Of a stretch of 64,000 nt of DNA, positions 29,114 to 39,083 are shown piece by piece. Made by a program: the position numbers and the translations under genes. The notes under the pieces are model-generated. The model had not been told where the DNA came from and did no database searches. It saw nothing but the letters and a program-made list of their open reading frames with translations. The DNA lies in NCBI GenBank assembly GCA_014802425.1, contig JAAVCH010000008.1, positions 5,710 through 69,709 of the forward strand, read 5' to 3'. This DNA is from Bacteroides sp. Its GTDB lineage: Bacteria; Bacteroidota; Bacteroidia; Bacteroidales; Muribaculaceae. The stretch's first letter is position 1. Each line of letters opens with the position of its first letter.

Positions 29114-30037
29114 ATGAAGAAATTTTACGCTTTTGCAGCTGCGGCCATGCTCGCAGTGTCTGCCAACGCTCAGGACGCACTCTACGCTGTAGGTGCAGGT
29201 GAAGGCCTCGGCTGGGATCCCAAGGCTCCCAAGGAATTCACATTCGTCCAGGGCGAGGGCTTCGTACTTGAAATCGCTGACCTCACCCAGCTCAAGATCT
29301 CCACTACTTTCGACGCCGAAGCTGAAGGCGACGGCTGGCCTGAATTCAACGCCGGCGTACTCGGCTGCAACTACGGCAGCGAGCAGGGTGTGGCCGTAAC
29401 TCTTGAAGAGGGCTATGCCGACAACATCGCGGCCCCCTGGAAAGGCAACTACACCATCACTGTGAGCGCCGACCTCTCCACAATCACACTTTCCACCGAC
29501 ACTCCCAAGCCCGACGAGAACGCCCTTCCGGAAATCTACGTACGCGGCGACATGAACAGCTGGGGCACTGATGAGGCCTGGATGATGACAGCCATCACAA
29601 AGGAAATGTTCAAGTTCCAGACAGGCGCCGACCAGAAAATCGCAGCCGGCGACGGCTTCAAGATCGCTGACGCTGACTGGAACGCCTACAACATCGGCGG
29701 CAACGGCGAGGATATAGACCTTGACGCCGAATACGAGGTATTCAACGGCGGCAATCCCGCCAACATGGCCCTCGCATCTGACTTCGAAGGCACAATCTAC
29801 CTCCGTCTCAACTACCAGGTCGACGAAGAGACCACAATGAGCCTCATCTACTTCTCCACTGACGGCACTGTTCCCGAGTGGTTCGAAGATGGTGGCTCAA
29901 ACGTAGCCGAGATCGCAGCCGCTGCCGAAGGTGAGGCCCAGTACTTCACTCTTCAGGGTGTACGCGTAGCCAACCCCGAAAACGGCCTCTACATCGTCGT
30001 TAAGGGCGGCAAGTCCTACAAGACTATCCTCAAGTAA
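29114..30037 (+). CDS. Secreted SusE/F-like protein with C-terminal sorting-like tail
   Basis: Signal peptide; YVRGDMNSWGTDEAWMMTAI CBM-like segment; C-terminal FTLQGVRVANPENGLYIVVKGGKSYKTILK. Confidence 0.8.
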   Translation: MKKFYAFAAAAMLAVSANAQDALYAVGAGEGLGWDPKAPKEFTFVQGEGFVLEIADLTQLKISTTFDAEAEGDGWPEFNAGVLGCNYGSEQGVAVTLEEGYADNIAAPWKGNYTITVSADLSTITLSTDTPKPDENALPEIYVRGDMNSWGTDEAWMMTAITKEMFKFQTGADQKIAAGDGFKIADADWNAYNIGGNGEDIDLDAEYEVFNGGNPANMALASDFEGTIYLRLNYQVDEETTMSLIYFSTDGTVPEWFEDGGSNVAEIAAAAEGEAQYFTLQGVRVANPENGLYIVVKGGKSYKTILK

Positions 30038-30065
30038 TCCGACCCCGATCCAATCCCATACCGAG

Positions 30066-30097
30066 GGAGGTCCGCCGGCGGCGGACCTCCTTTTTTT
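30066..30097 (+). terminator. Rho-independent terminator
   Basis: GGAGGTCCGCC-GGC-GGCGGACCTCC-TTTTTTT. Confidence 0.93.
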
Positions 30098-30109
30098 CAT
30101 CCGAATGTT

Positions 30110-30136
30110 AAAAATCCACTGTTTTAGTGGATTTTT
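30110..30136. terminator. Symmetric hairpin, possible bidirectional terminator or regulatory element
   Basis: AAAAATCCACT-GTTTT-AGTGGATTTTT, 11-bp perfect arms. Confidence 0.65.
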
Positions 30137-30176
30137 CCGAATTAGCACTATCTTTGTAAAAGACCACATTCCACTG

Positions 30177-30290
30177 ATGGAAATCATTTTTGACAAGGAG
30201 TACCTCGACTATACGATGCGTCAGACCGCAAGCGAACCATCCTTCGCAGCCAGACTCAAGAAAATCCGGCAGTACGTAGCCGCCCTGTAA
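30177..30290 (+). CDS. Short ORF (37 aa), possible remnant of a HigB/RelE-like toxin or small protein
   Basis: MEIIFDKEYLDYTMRQTASEPSFAARLKKIRQYVAAL; preceded by an exact -7 box TATCTTTG (30149-30156). Confidence 0.35.
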   Translation: MEIIFDKEYLDYTMRQTASEPSFAARLKKIRQYVAAL

Positions 30291-30412
30291 CTCTCCCGGC
30301 AAAGACACCCTGCAGGCGACCGCAGGGATGCGGCGAAGCGCCCGCCTTTCATTTACCGGGGTACATACGGCGGTTATCTCAAACATTTTGACTATTTTTG
30401 CGTAATAATAAT

Positions 30413-31882
30413 ATGGAAAAACTCAGTCAGAATGATAAGACCTCGTCGCAGGAGATTCTCGACGAGACCACAAACTCAGAATATAAGTACGGATTCACAT
30501 CCGACATCGATACGGAAATCGTCCCCCCCGGCCTCTCGGAAGAGACCGTCAGACTCATCTCACGCCTGAAGGGGGAGCCGGAATGGCTCCTCGAATTCCG
30601 CCTGAAGGCATTCCGCTACTGGCTGACCCTCACACCGCCGGAATGGGCCCACCTCGACATACCCCCCATCGACTTCCAGGCCATCTCATACTATGCCGCC
30701 CCCAAGAAAAAGGAGCTGAAGAAAAGCATGGATGAAGTGGACCCCGAACTCGTAGAGACCTTCAACAAACTCGGCATTTCGCTCGAGGAGCAGAAGCAGC
30801 TCGCCGGAGTGGCCGTCGACGCCGTCATGGACTCCGTCAGCGTCAAGACCACACACCGCGAAAAACTCGCCGAACTCGGAGTGATCTTCTGCTCATTCTC
30901 CGAAGCCGTAAAGGACTATCCCGACCTCGTACGCAAATACCTCGGGTCGGTCGTGAGCTACCGCGACAACTTCTACGCCGCCCTCAACTCGGCCGTATTC
31001 TCCGACGGCTCGTTCGTATACATCCCCAAGGGAGTGCGCTGCCCGATGGAACTCTCCACTTATTTCCGCATCAACGCCTCGGGCACAGGCCAGTTCGAAC
31101 GCACCCTCATCGTGGCCGACGACGACGCCTACGTATCATACCTCGAAGGATGCACCGCCCCGATGCGCGATGAAAACCAGCTCCACGCCGCAATCGTGGA
31201 AATCATCGTCGAGGAACGCGCCGAAGTCAAGTACTCGACCGTGCAGAACTGGTATGCCGGCGACAAGGAGGGACGGGGAGGCATCTACAACTTCGTCACC
31301 AAACGCGGCCTCTGCCGAGGCCACCGCTCCAAGATATCCTGGACACAGGTCGAGACCGGCTCCGCCATAACCTGGAAATACCCCTCCTGCATCCTCAAAG
31401 GAGATGAATCGGTAGGGGAATTCTACAGCGTGGCCGTCACCAACAACTACCAGCAGGCCGACACCGGCACAAAGATGATACACATCGGCCGCAATTCCCG
31501 GAGCACGATCGTCAGCAAGGGAATCTCGGCCGGCAAGTCGCAGAATTCCTACCGGGGGCTGGTGCGGGTGGACCGCAATGCCTCCGGATGCCGCAACTTC
31601 ACGCAGTGCGACTCCCTGCTGATGGGCGCCGAATGCGGAGCCCACACATTCCCGGTGGTCGATGTCCGCAACTCCTCGTCAGTGGTGGAGCACGAGGCCA
31701 CCACATCCAAAATCAACGAAGCCCAGCTCTTCTACTGCATGCAGCGCGGCATACCGATGGAAGACGCCGTAGGCCTGATCGTCAACGGCTACGCCAAGGA
31801 GGTCATGAACAAGCTCCCCATGGAATTCGCCGTCGAAGCCCAGAAGCTCCTGCAGATCACCCTCGAAGGCTCAGTCGGCTGA
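30413..31882 (+). CDS. sufB: Fe-S cluster assembly protein SufB
   Basis: [78 protein letters not shown] at 30413. Confidence 0.95.
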   Translation: MEKLSQNDKTSSQEILDETTNSEYKYGFTSDIDTEIVPPGLSEETVRLISRLKGEPEWLLEFRLKAFRYWLTLTPPEWAHLDIPPIDFQAISYYAAPKKKELKKSMDEVDPELVETFNKLGISLEEQKQLAGVAVDAVMDSVSVKTTHREKLAELGVIFCSFSEAVKDYPDLVRKYLGSVVSYRDNFYAALNSAVFSDGSFVYIPKGVRCPMELSTYFRINASGTGQFERTLIVADDDAYVSYLEGCTAPMRDENQLHAAIVEIIVEERAEVKYSTVQNWYAGDKEGRGGIYNFVTKRGLCRGHRSKISWTQVETGSAITWKYPSCILKGDESVGEFYSVAVTNNYQQADTGTKMIHIGRNSRSTIVSKGISAGKSQNSYRGLVRVDRNASGCRNFTQCDSLLMGAECGAHTFPVVDVRNSSSVVEHEATTSKINEAQLFYCMQRGIPMEDAVGLIVNGYAKEVMNKLPMEFAVEAQKLLQITLEGSVG

Positions 31883-31994
31883 TGCCTCTCCCCTGCCCCG
31901 GATTTCCGGGGCGCCCCGCCATGCCGGCGGTCAATCCCTGACAAAGGAAATCCTCCCCCCGGTCAAGGGAATCCCAATTCAGAAGCTAAGAAAA

Positions 31995-33005
31995 ATGATA
32001 GAACGCACAGTCATAGTCGACGCCATAGACCCACAGACCTTCTACGGCGTCAACAACTCCAACATAAACCTCATCCGCAACCTCTTCCCGAAGCTGCGCA
32101 TGGCCGCGCGCGGAAGCGTCATAAAGGTTATCGGCGAAGACTCCGAGACCGCCGAATTCGAACGCAAGATAAAGGCCATCGAGGCCTATGCCTCAAAATA
32201 CAACAAGCTCACCGATGAAGTCATCATCGACATCATCAAGGGGGAGCCCCCGAAACCCGTCAACTCCGAAGGAGTCATAATCTTCGGCCAGAGCGGACGC
32301 CCCATCGCCCCGCGCAACGCCAACCAGGCGAGGATGGTGCGCTCGTTTGAGGAAAACGACCTCACCTTCGCCCTCGGCCCGGCCGGTACGGGCAAGACCT
32401 ACATCGCCATAGCCCTGGCCGTGGCCGCCCTGAAGAACCGCGCCTGCAAGCGCATCATCCTCTCGCGCCCCGCGGTGGAGGCCGGAGAGAAGCTCGGCTT
32501 CCTCCCCGGCGACATGAAGGACAAGATCGACCCCTACCTGCGCCCCCTCTACGACGCCCTCGAAGACATGCTCCCCGCCGTGAAGCTCAAGGAATACATG
32601 GAAAGCGACACTATCCAGATCGCCCCCCTCGCCTTCATGCGCGGACGCACCCTCAACGACGCCGTGATAATCCTCGATGAGGCGCAGAACACCACAAAGC
32701 ATCAGATGAAGATGTTCCTGACCCGCCTCGGAGTCAACGCCAAGATGATCATCACCGGCGACGCCACCCAGATCGACCTCCCCCGCTCCACGCAGTCGGG
32801 CCTCATGCAGGCACTCCGCATCCTGCGCGGCGTGAAGGGAATCGGCATCATCGAATACGCCAAGAAGGACATCGTGCGTCATCCGCTCGTGCAGCGCATC
32901 GTCGACGCCTATGAGGCCCGCGAGGAGAAAGTGGACCGCGAATTCGAGGAGCGCCTTGCCGCCGACCCCTCAGTACCACAGCATAAAAACATCACCGAAT
33001 CATGA
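31995..33005 (+). CDS. phoH: PhoH family protein (PhoH-like ATPase)
   Basis: ALGPAGTGKTYIAIALAVAAL; ILSRPAVEAGEKLGFLPGDM; IILDEAQNTT; MIITGDATQIDLP. Confidence 0.96.
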   Translation: MIERTVIVDAIDPQTFYGVNNSNINLIRNLFPKLRMAARGSVIKVIGEDSETAEFERKIKAIEAYASKYNKLTDEVIIDIIKGEPPKPVNSEGVIIFGQSGRPIAPRNANQARMVRSFEENDLTFALGPAGTGKTYIAIALAVAALKNRACKRIILSRPAVEAGEKLGFLPGDMKDKIDPYLRPLYDALEDMLPAVKLKEYMESDTIQIAPLAFMRGRTLNDAVIILDEAQNTTKHQMKMFLTRLGVNAKMIITGDATQIDLPRSTQSGLMQALRILRGVKGIGIIEYAKKDIVRHPLVQRIVDAYEAREEKVDREFEERLAADPSVPQHKNITES

Positions 33006-33721
33006 TAAAGCCCGGAGACACCGTCAGATACCTCAATTCAGTCGGCGGCGGGGTAGTGACCCGCGTAGCCGACAAGATAGCCTACGTCAACGACGAAGGC
33101 TTCGAGACCCCCTATCCCGTCAAGGAACTCGTAGTGGTGCTCCCCGCCGGCCACGAGCCCGACACCAAAGAGGCGCGCCTGATGTTTGACCAGAAAGCCT
33201 TCGACGCCGGCAAGGCCCCCACGCGCCCCGAGCCCAGGATGCAGAAGGACGCCACCCCCGCGCCGGCACCCCTCCCCCCCGCGCCCGAAACCCCCTACGG
33301 CGACCGCCTCACGATAGCCCTCGCCTTCGAGCCCTCCGACCTCAGGAGCCTCGACCGCTCGCGCTTCACCGCCGTGCTCGTCAACGACTCCAACTACACC
33401 CTCCAGTTCTACCTCGCTGGCCGCTCCGCCGAATCCCACGGATGGAAGATAATCTATCAGGGGGACGTGCAGCCCAACGAGCTCATCGACCTGGCCACCT
33501 ACACCCACGCCGACCTCGGCGAGATAGAGCGGGTGGTATTCCAGGCCATAGCCTTCAAGCAGGGGAAAGACTTCGAGGTGAAGGACCCCATCGCCGTGAT
33601 CCGCAAGCTCGACCTCACCAAATTCCACAAGCTCCACTGCTTCCGCCCCGGCCGCTTCTTCGACACCCCCGTCCTCGAATTCCCTCTCCTCAACTCCGAC
33701 CGCTTCGAAAAGCAGTCATAG
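33002..33721 (+). CDS. DUF2027 domain-containing protein without Smr domain
   Basis: IKPGDTVRYLNSVGGGVVTRV; VNDSNYTLQFYLAGRS; ends after DUF2027 at 239 aa. Confidence 0.82.
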   Translation: MIKPGDTVRYLNSVGGGVVTRVADKIAYVNDEGFETPYPVKELVVVLPAGHEPDTKEARLMFDQKAFDAGKAPTRPEPRMQKDATPAPAPLPPAPETPYGDRLTIALAFEPSDLRSLDRSRFTAVLVNDSNYTLQFYLAGRSAESHGWKIIYQGDVQPNELIDLATYTHADLGEIERVVFQAIAFKQGKDFEVKDPIAVIRKLDLTKFHKLHCFRPGRFFDTPVLEFPLLNSDRFEKQS

Positions 33722-33781
33722 CCCCCGTTCCTGACCGCGATGCGAATGCAATGAGCATCCCCCATAAAAGAGCATAACCCG

Positions 33782-34219
33782 ATGAAAGAAGATAAATTCT
33801 GGACATACCCGGCAGAGACCCCGGAAGGCCTACCCCTCATAGTCACGGGACGCGACGACACCGACTCCTTCCGCGAAAGCGGAAAATACGTCTACCGCAT
33901 CACGGTCAGCATGCCCTACGCGCCGCTCCCCGACGGCCTCCCCGCCGACACCGACGCCCCTCTCCTCGAACAGGCCACCGACGCCTTCCTCGCCGAGACG
34001 CACCGCGACAAGGCCGCCGTGCTCACCGGCATCTACACCGGCGACTCCCGCCGCGACTGGATATTCTACACCCGCTCCCTCCACATCTTCCGCAATATCC
34101 TCAACCGCGCCCTCGCCCCCCTGCCCCTCCTCCCCCTCGAAATCTCCGCAGAGGAAGACCCCGCATGGGAGGAATACCTCGACATGCGCGCCCATACCTA
34201 CATCCCCGACGCCGACTGA
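33782..34219 (+). CDS. DUF695-like protein
   Basis: 145 aa, FWTYPAETPEGLPLIVTGR and DWIFYTRSLHIFRNILNRAL. Confidence 0.7.
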   Translation: MKEDKFWTYPAETPEGLPLIVTGRDDTDSFRESGKYVYRITVSMPYAPLPDGLPADTDAPLLEQATDAFLAETHRDKAAVLTGIYTGDSRRDWIFYTRSLHIFRNILNRALAPLPLLPLEISAEEDPAWEEYLDMRAHTYIPDAD

Positions 34220-34240
34220 CTAAAAAACTAAATAATCCAC

Positions 34241-37036
34241 ATGTTAAAACTCAAGTTAACCTCCGTCCTGGCCCTTCTGGCCTGGATAGTGCCGGCAGCC
34301 CCGGCACAGGTGGTCACCACCGAGCCCTCGCCCCTCTACGACAACAGCGAGAACGTGGTGATCTATTTCCACGCCGACCAAGGCAGCAAAGGACTCGCCA
34401 ACCTCCCCGAGTCGACCAAAGTCTACGCCCACACCGGCGTCATCACCGAGAAATCGAAGAACGACACCGACTGGAAATACGCCACCGACTGGTCAAAACC
34501 CGATGACAACCACCTGATGACCTACATCGAGCCCAACCTCTACTCGCTCACCATCGGCAACATCAAGGAATTCTACGGCATCAAGTCGGCATCCGAGGTA
34601 GTGGAGAAACTCGTGTTCGTATTCCGCGACGCCTCCGGCAACAAGACCGGCAAGCTCGCCAACGGCGGCGACATCACCGTCGACGTCATCTCCACCGCCC
34701 TGAAGCTCGACTTCACCACACCAGGCCTCAGCAGCACCACCGTCACTTCCAAGGCCCCGACCGTCAACTTCCACCTCGAAGCCAACCAGCCGGCCGACAA
34801 GGTATGGCTGACCATCAACCTCCAGGAAGTGGCCTCGGTCACTGACAACTCCGTGCTCGATTTCGAGTACACGTTCACCCAGACCGGCCAGTACAACATC
34901 AACGCCTACGCCGAGAAAGACGGCGTGAAGGTGTCGAAGAACCTCATGCTCCGCGTCGTGGAAGGCTCCGAGCAGGGCGACTATCCCGGAGGAGTGCCGC
35001 AGATGGGCGCCGTGCGCCAGGCCGACGGGTCGGTCATCTTCTGCCTTGCCGCCCCGCTCAAGGAGGACGTCAAGCTCCTCGGATCGTGGATGGGATTCGA
35101 CACGGCCAACCCCGTGGCCATGAAATACCAGGACTACGATGGCCAGCGCTACTTCTGGGCCTCCGTCAGCGGCCTTGACACCGACAAGCCCTACACCTAC
35201 TACTTCAAGGTGGACAACACCTACAACGTAGGCGACCCCTACGCACGCCTCATCCTCGACAAGAACAACGACAAGTACATCCCCGCGTCGGTCTACCCCG
35301 ACATGCTCCCCTACCCCTCGGAAATCAAGGACAACGTCGTGTCGCTTGCCGTATATCAGGACAACATCAACGACTACGCCTGGACCGACTCCGGATTCAA
35401 GGCCCCGAAGAAGACCGACCTCGTGATCTACGAGCTCCTCTTCCGTGACTTCACCGGCACCGAAGGGAAGGCCAGCGGCAACGGCACCGTGCGCCAGGCC
35501 ATCGACAAGCTCCATTACCTCCACACCCTCGGAGTGAACGCCATCGAGCTTCTCCCCATCAACGAATTCAACGGCAACATCTCCTGGGGCTACAACCCCA
35601 ACTTCTACTTCGCCCCCGACAAGGCCTACGGCACACCGGACGACTACAAGGAATTCATCGACAAGTGCCATGAGCTCGGCATCGCCGTGATCCTCGACCT
35701 CGTCTTCAACCAGACCGACTGGCAGCATCCCTGGTACGTGATGTATCCCGCCGGCCAGAACCCGATGTACAACGCCGACGCACCCCACGCCTACAGCGTG
35801 CTCAACGACATCAACCAGGGCCACCCCCTCATCCGCCAGCAGTGGAAGGACGTGGTGAAGTACTGGATGGAGGAATACCACGTCGACGGCTTCCGCTTCG
35901 ACCTCGTGAAGGGCCTCGGCGACAATGACTCCTACGCCAACAACGGCGACGCCGCCACCAACGCCTACAACGCCACCCGCGTGGCCAACATGCGCGCCAT
36001 CCAGGAAGCCATGGACGAAGTGAACCCCGACGCATACTTCATCAACGAGAACCTCGCCGGAGCCAAGGAAGAGAACGAAATGGCGCAGACCGGCATGATG
36101 AACTGGGCCAACGTCAACTACAACGGCGGCCAGTTCGCCAAGGGCAATAAGTCGGACTCCGGCCTGGCCCGCATGTACGCCCCCAAGGACAGCCGCACGC
36201 AGGGTTCGACAGTGGCTTATCTTGAATCGCACGACGAAGAGCGCCTCGCCTACATGCAGCAGAAGAACGGCGTGGCCCTCGTGAAGCAGGACCACGGCGT
36301 GGCCATGCGCCGCCTCGGCTCCGCAGCCGCCCAGATGATCATGTGCCCCGGAGCGCACATGATATGGATGTTCTCCGAAATGGGCAACGCCCAGACCACC
36401 AAGAACGCCGACGGCGGCAATAACGTCGACCCGAAAATCGTCAACTGGGCTCTCCTCGACGATCCCGACAACGGTGGCCTGATGACCAACTACTCGCAGC
36501 TCATCAACGTGCGCCTCGACAACCCCGAATTCTTCGATGTAGAGGGGGGCGCCACATTCACCGTCAACACCGCGGCCTCCAACTGGAACAACGGCCGCTC
36601 GCTGATCTCGGCCGTCGACGGAAAGCAGATCATCACGGTCATCAACCCCAACGTGGACCAGGAGATCTCCGTGCAGGTGCCCTTCACCTCCACTTCGCAG
36701 AGCGACTACTCGATCCTCTGCAAGTCGTATGCCACCAACCCGACATTCAATGTGGCCGAAGGCACAGTGACCCTCCCGGCCAACGCATTCGCCGTCATCG
36801 CCTCGAAAGGGGTGTCGAGCGGCGTGGAGGAAGTGGCTGCCGAAGCCGCTCCGCTCTCAGTGCGCGGCGCAAAGGGTGAGCTCGTGGTCGACAACGCTCC
36901 GGCCGGCTTCGAGGTCTACGACCTCGGCGGCGCCCTCCGCGCCTCCTCAGTGGCCGTAAGCGGCCGCGTAAGCCTCCCCGCGGGCCTCTACATCATCCGC
37001 AGCGGCGCGGAAGCCCGCAAAGTGGCGGTGCTCTGA
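34241..37036 (+). CDS. Large secreted GH13 alpha-amylase/pullulanase-type protein with N-terminal binding domains and C-terminal sorting-like tail
   Basis: NAIELLPINEFNGNISWGYNPNFYFAPDKAYG; VILDLVFNQTD; DGFRFDLVKGLG; YLESHDEERLAY; tail GLYIIRSGAEARKVAVL. Confidence 0.93.
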   Translation: MLKLKLTSVLALLAWIVPAAPAQVVTTEPSPLYDNSENVVIYFHADQGSKGLANLPESTKVYAHTGVITEKSKNDTDWKYATDWSKPDDNHLMTYIEPNLYSLTIGNIKEFYGIKSASEVVEKLVFVFRDASGNKTGKLANGGDITVDVISTALKLDFTTPGLSSTTVTSKAPTVNFHLEANQPADKVWLTINLQEVASVTDNSVLDFEYTFTQTGQYNINAYAEKDGVKVSKNLMLRVVEGSEQGDYPGGVPQMGAVRQADGSVIFCLAAPLKEDVKLLGSWMGFDTANPVAMKYQDYDGQRYFWASVSGLDTDKPYTYYFKVDNTYNVGDPYARLILDKNNDKYIPASVYPDMLPYPSEIKDNVVSLAVYQDNINDYAWTDSGFKAPKKTDLVIYELLFRDFTGTEGKASGNGTVRQAIDKLHYLHTLGVNAIELLPINEFNGNISWGYNPNFYFAPDKAYGTPDDYKEFIDKCHELGIAVILDLVFNQTDWQHPWYVMYPAGQNPMYNADAPHAYSVLNDINQGHPLIRQQWKDVVKYWMEEYHVDGFRFDLVKGLGDNDSYANNGDAATNAYNATRVANMRAIQEAMDEVNPDAYFINENLAGAKEENEMAQTGMMNWANVNYNGGQFAKGNKSDSGLARMYAPKDSRTQGSTVAYLESHDEERLAYMQQKNGVALVKQDHGVAMRRLGSAAAQMIMCPGAHMIWMFSEMGNAQTTKNADGGNNVDPKIVNWALLDDPDNGGLMTNYSQLINVRLDNPEFFDVEGGATFTVNTAASNWNNGRSLISAVDGKQIITVINPNVDQEISVQVPFTSTSQSDYSILCKSYATNPTFNVAEGTVTLPANAFAVIASKGVSSGVEEVAAEAAPLSVRGAKGELVVDNAPAGFEVYDLGGALRASSVAVSGRVSLPAGLYIIRSGAEARKVAVL

Positions 37037-37110
37037 CGCTGAGCTTAACTATTGATCGCATCTTTTGACTCTCTTTTAGAGAAAAGAGATATCCCTTTAA
37101 CTTTAAGTAA

Positions 37111-37146
37111 CCAATAACGCCCCCGCCGGGGGCGTTTTGTTATTGG
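37111..37146 (+). terminator. Extended terminator hairpin
   Basis: CCAATAAC-GCCCCC-GCC-GGGGGC-GTTTT-GTTATTGG; outer and inner stems. Confidence 0.8.
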
Positions 37147-37455
37147 TCGGCAGGGAATGCACTTCCTCCGCCGAATCCATAATGTAAGACAGGCTCCGGA
37201 GCCCAGCGGCGGCCGGAAGCCGAAGTGGCCTTAAATTATGCCCCGGGTGGGTATGGCGGCCGCGATGGCCCCCAGGCCGACCCGGAATGGAAACATGAAT
37301 TGTCTAAATTTTGGGTTATATACATTAGTAATTTCTATCTACGCTTTCCCCTACGGAAGCGGGAGAACCCGGACGTCGAGAGATGCCCGGGTTTTTTCTT
37401 TGTCCCCGGAGGCCGAAGTCGGCATAATCCCGAGATTTTTTATTATTTTTGCCGT

Positions 37456-39027
37456 ATGACTCCCGAATTGTCCTTTTCCCTGCCCGCCGACGCGGAATCC
37501 GCACGTATCCATGAGGCCTACCGCCGCCTCATCGACGCCTACCTGCGCAGCAACCACCGCCGTAAGGTGGAGAGGATCGAGAAGGCCTTCCGCTTCGCCT
37601 CGGCCGCCCATGCCGGCGGACGCCGGCGCAACGGCGACCCCTACATACTCCATCCCCTGGAAGTGGCACGTATCGCCGTGGCCGAACTCGGCCTCGGCTC
37701 CACCTCCATATGCGCCGCCCTGCTACACGACGTGCTCGAGAACTCCGACTACACCAGCGAGGACATCGAGGACGCCTGCGGTCCGAAGGTGGCGGAGATC
37801 GTGGAGGGTGTGGCACGCATCTCGGGAGGGATACTGGGACGTGCCGCCGAAGTGCAGGCCGACAAATTCCGCAAGCTTCTGCTCTCGATGTCGAGCGACG
37901 TAAGGGTGGTGCTCGTAAAGATGGCCGACCGCATGCACAACATGCGCACCCTTGACGCCCTGGCGCCCGAGAAACAGCGGCGTGTGGCCGACGAGACCCT
38001 CTACGTCTACGCCCCGCTGGCCCATCGACTCGGACTTTCCCGCTTCAAATACGAATTCGAAGACCTGGCCATGCGCTACAACCATCCCCAGGAATACGCC
38101 GACATCTGCTCGCGCGTGGTAGACTCCGAGGCCGAACGCCGCAGGATAACGGAGGAATTCGTGGCGCCCGTGCGCCGGCGCCTCGACGAGGCAGGATTCA
38201 GCTACGAAATCGCAGCCCGCGTGAAGAGCGCCTATTCCATATTCAACAAGATGGAGAAGAAGGGGGTGCCTTTCGAGGAGGTCTACGACATATACGCCGT
38301 AAGGGTCATCTTCGACAATGCCGACGACGAGGACGAAAAACTGCGGTGCTGGCAGATCTACACCTTCTTCGCCGACAACTATCAGATCCACCCCGGACGC
38401 CTGCGCGACTGGGTGTCGGCCCCTAAGGCCAACGGCTACCGCGCCCTGCACCTGACCGCGATGGGGCCGGCCGGGAAATGGATCGAAGTGCAGATACGCT
38501 CGCGCAAGATGCACGAAATAGCCGAGCTCGGATTCGCCGCCCACTGGAAATACAAGACCGACGACACCACCCCCGAAGCCGAGCTCGACACCTGGATGAA
38601 CACCATCAAGGAGATCCTGGCCAACCCGGGCCCCGACGCCATCGACTTCCTCGACACCATCAAGCTCTCCCTCTACTCGAAGGAAATCTATGTCTTCACC
38701 CCGGCCGGCGACCTGGTGACGCTCCCTTCCGGCTCGACGGTGCTCGACGCCGCGTTCGCCATCCATTCCGACCTCGGGGTGCACTGTGTGGCCGGACAGG
38801 TCAACCGCCGCCTGCTGCCGCCGGGCCACCGGCTCGAATCAGGCGACCAGATACGCATAATCACGGCCGACTCACGCCATCCGGCCCCCGACTGGCTCGA
38901 CAGGTGCATCACTCCCACCGCCCGCCACAAGATAAAGACATTCCTACGGAAGCAGGCCGACAACGCCGCCCCGGGCCAAGCATCCGGTCCCGGTCAGCCG
39001 GACTCTCCCTTCTTAAATCCCGCTTAA
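37456..39027 (+). CDS. RelA/SpoT homologue (HD + synthetase + TGS), C-terminally short
   Basis: HPLEVARIAVAEL, AALLHDVLENSDYT, KMADRMHNMRTL, PKANGYRALHLT, EVQIRSRKMHEIAELGFAAHWKYK, TGS domain; ends right after TGS. ATG at 37456 preferred over 37225. Confidence 0.93.
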   Translation: MTPELSFSLPADAESARIHEAYRRLIDAYLRSNHRRKVERIEKAFRFASAAHAGGRRRNGDPYILHPLEVARIAVAELGLGSTSICAALLHDVLENSDYTSEDIEDACGPKVAEIVEGVARISGGILGRAAEVQADKFRKLLLSMSSDVRVVLVKMADRMHNMRTLDALAPEKQRRVADETLYVYAPLAHRLGLSRFKYEFEDLAMRYNHPQEYADICSRVVDSEAERRRITEEFVAPVRRRLDEAGFSYEIAARVKSAYSIFNKMEKKGVPFEEVYDIYAVRVIFDNADDEDEKLRCWQIYTFFADNYQIHPGRLRDWVSAPKANGYRALHLTAMGPAGKWIEVQIRSRKMHEIAELGFAAHWKYKTDDTTPEAELDTWMNTIKEILANPGPDAIDFLDTIKLSLYSKEIYVFTPAGDLVTLPSGSTVLDAAFAIHSDLGVHCVAGQVNRRLLPPGHRLESGDQIRIITADSRHPAPDWLDRCITPTARHKIKTFLRKQADNAAPGQASGPGQPDSPFLNPA

Positions 39028-39083
39028 TCCGGAATCATCCGGTCCGATTCCGGCAAACACTGGTCTAAAAAAACTTTCCCGCC

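Noticed and set aside
34493-36358. 621-aa minus-strand ORF
   Set aside because: Lies entirely antisense to the well-supported GH13 gene; low-complexity Val/Gly/His/Glu composition typical of shadow ORFs on GC3-rich genes.
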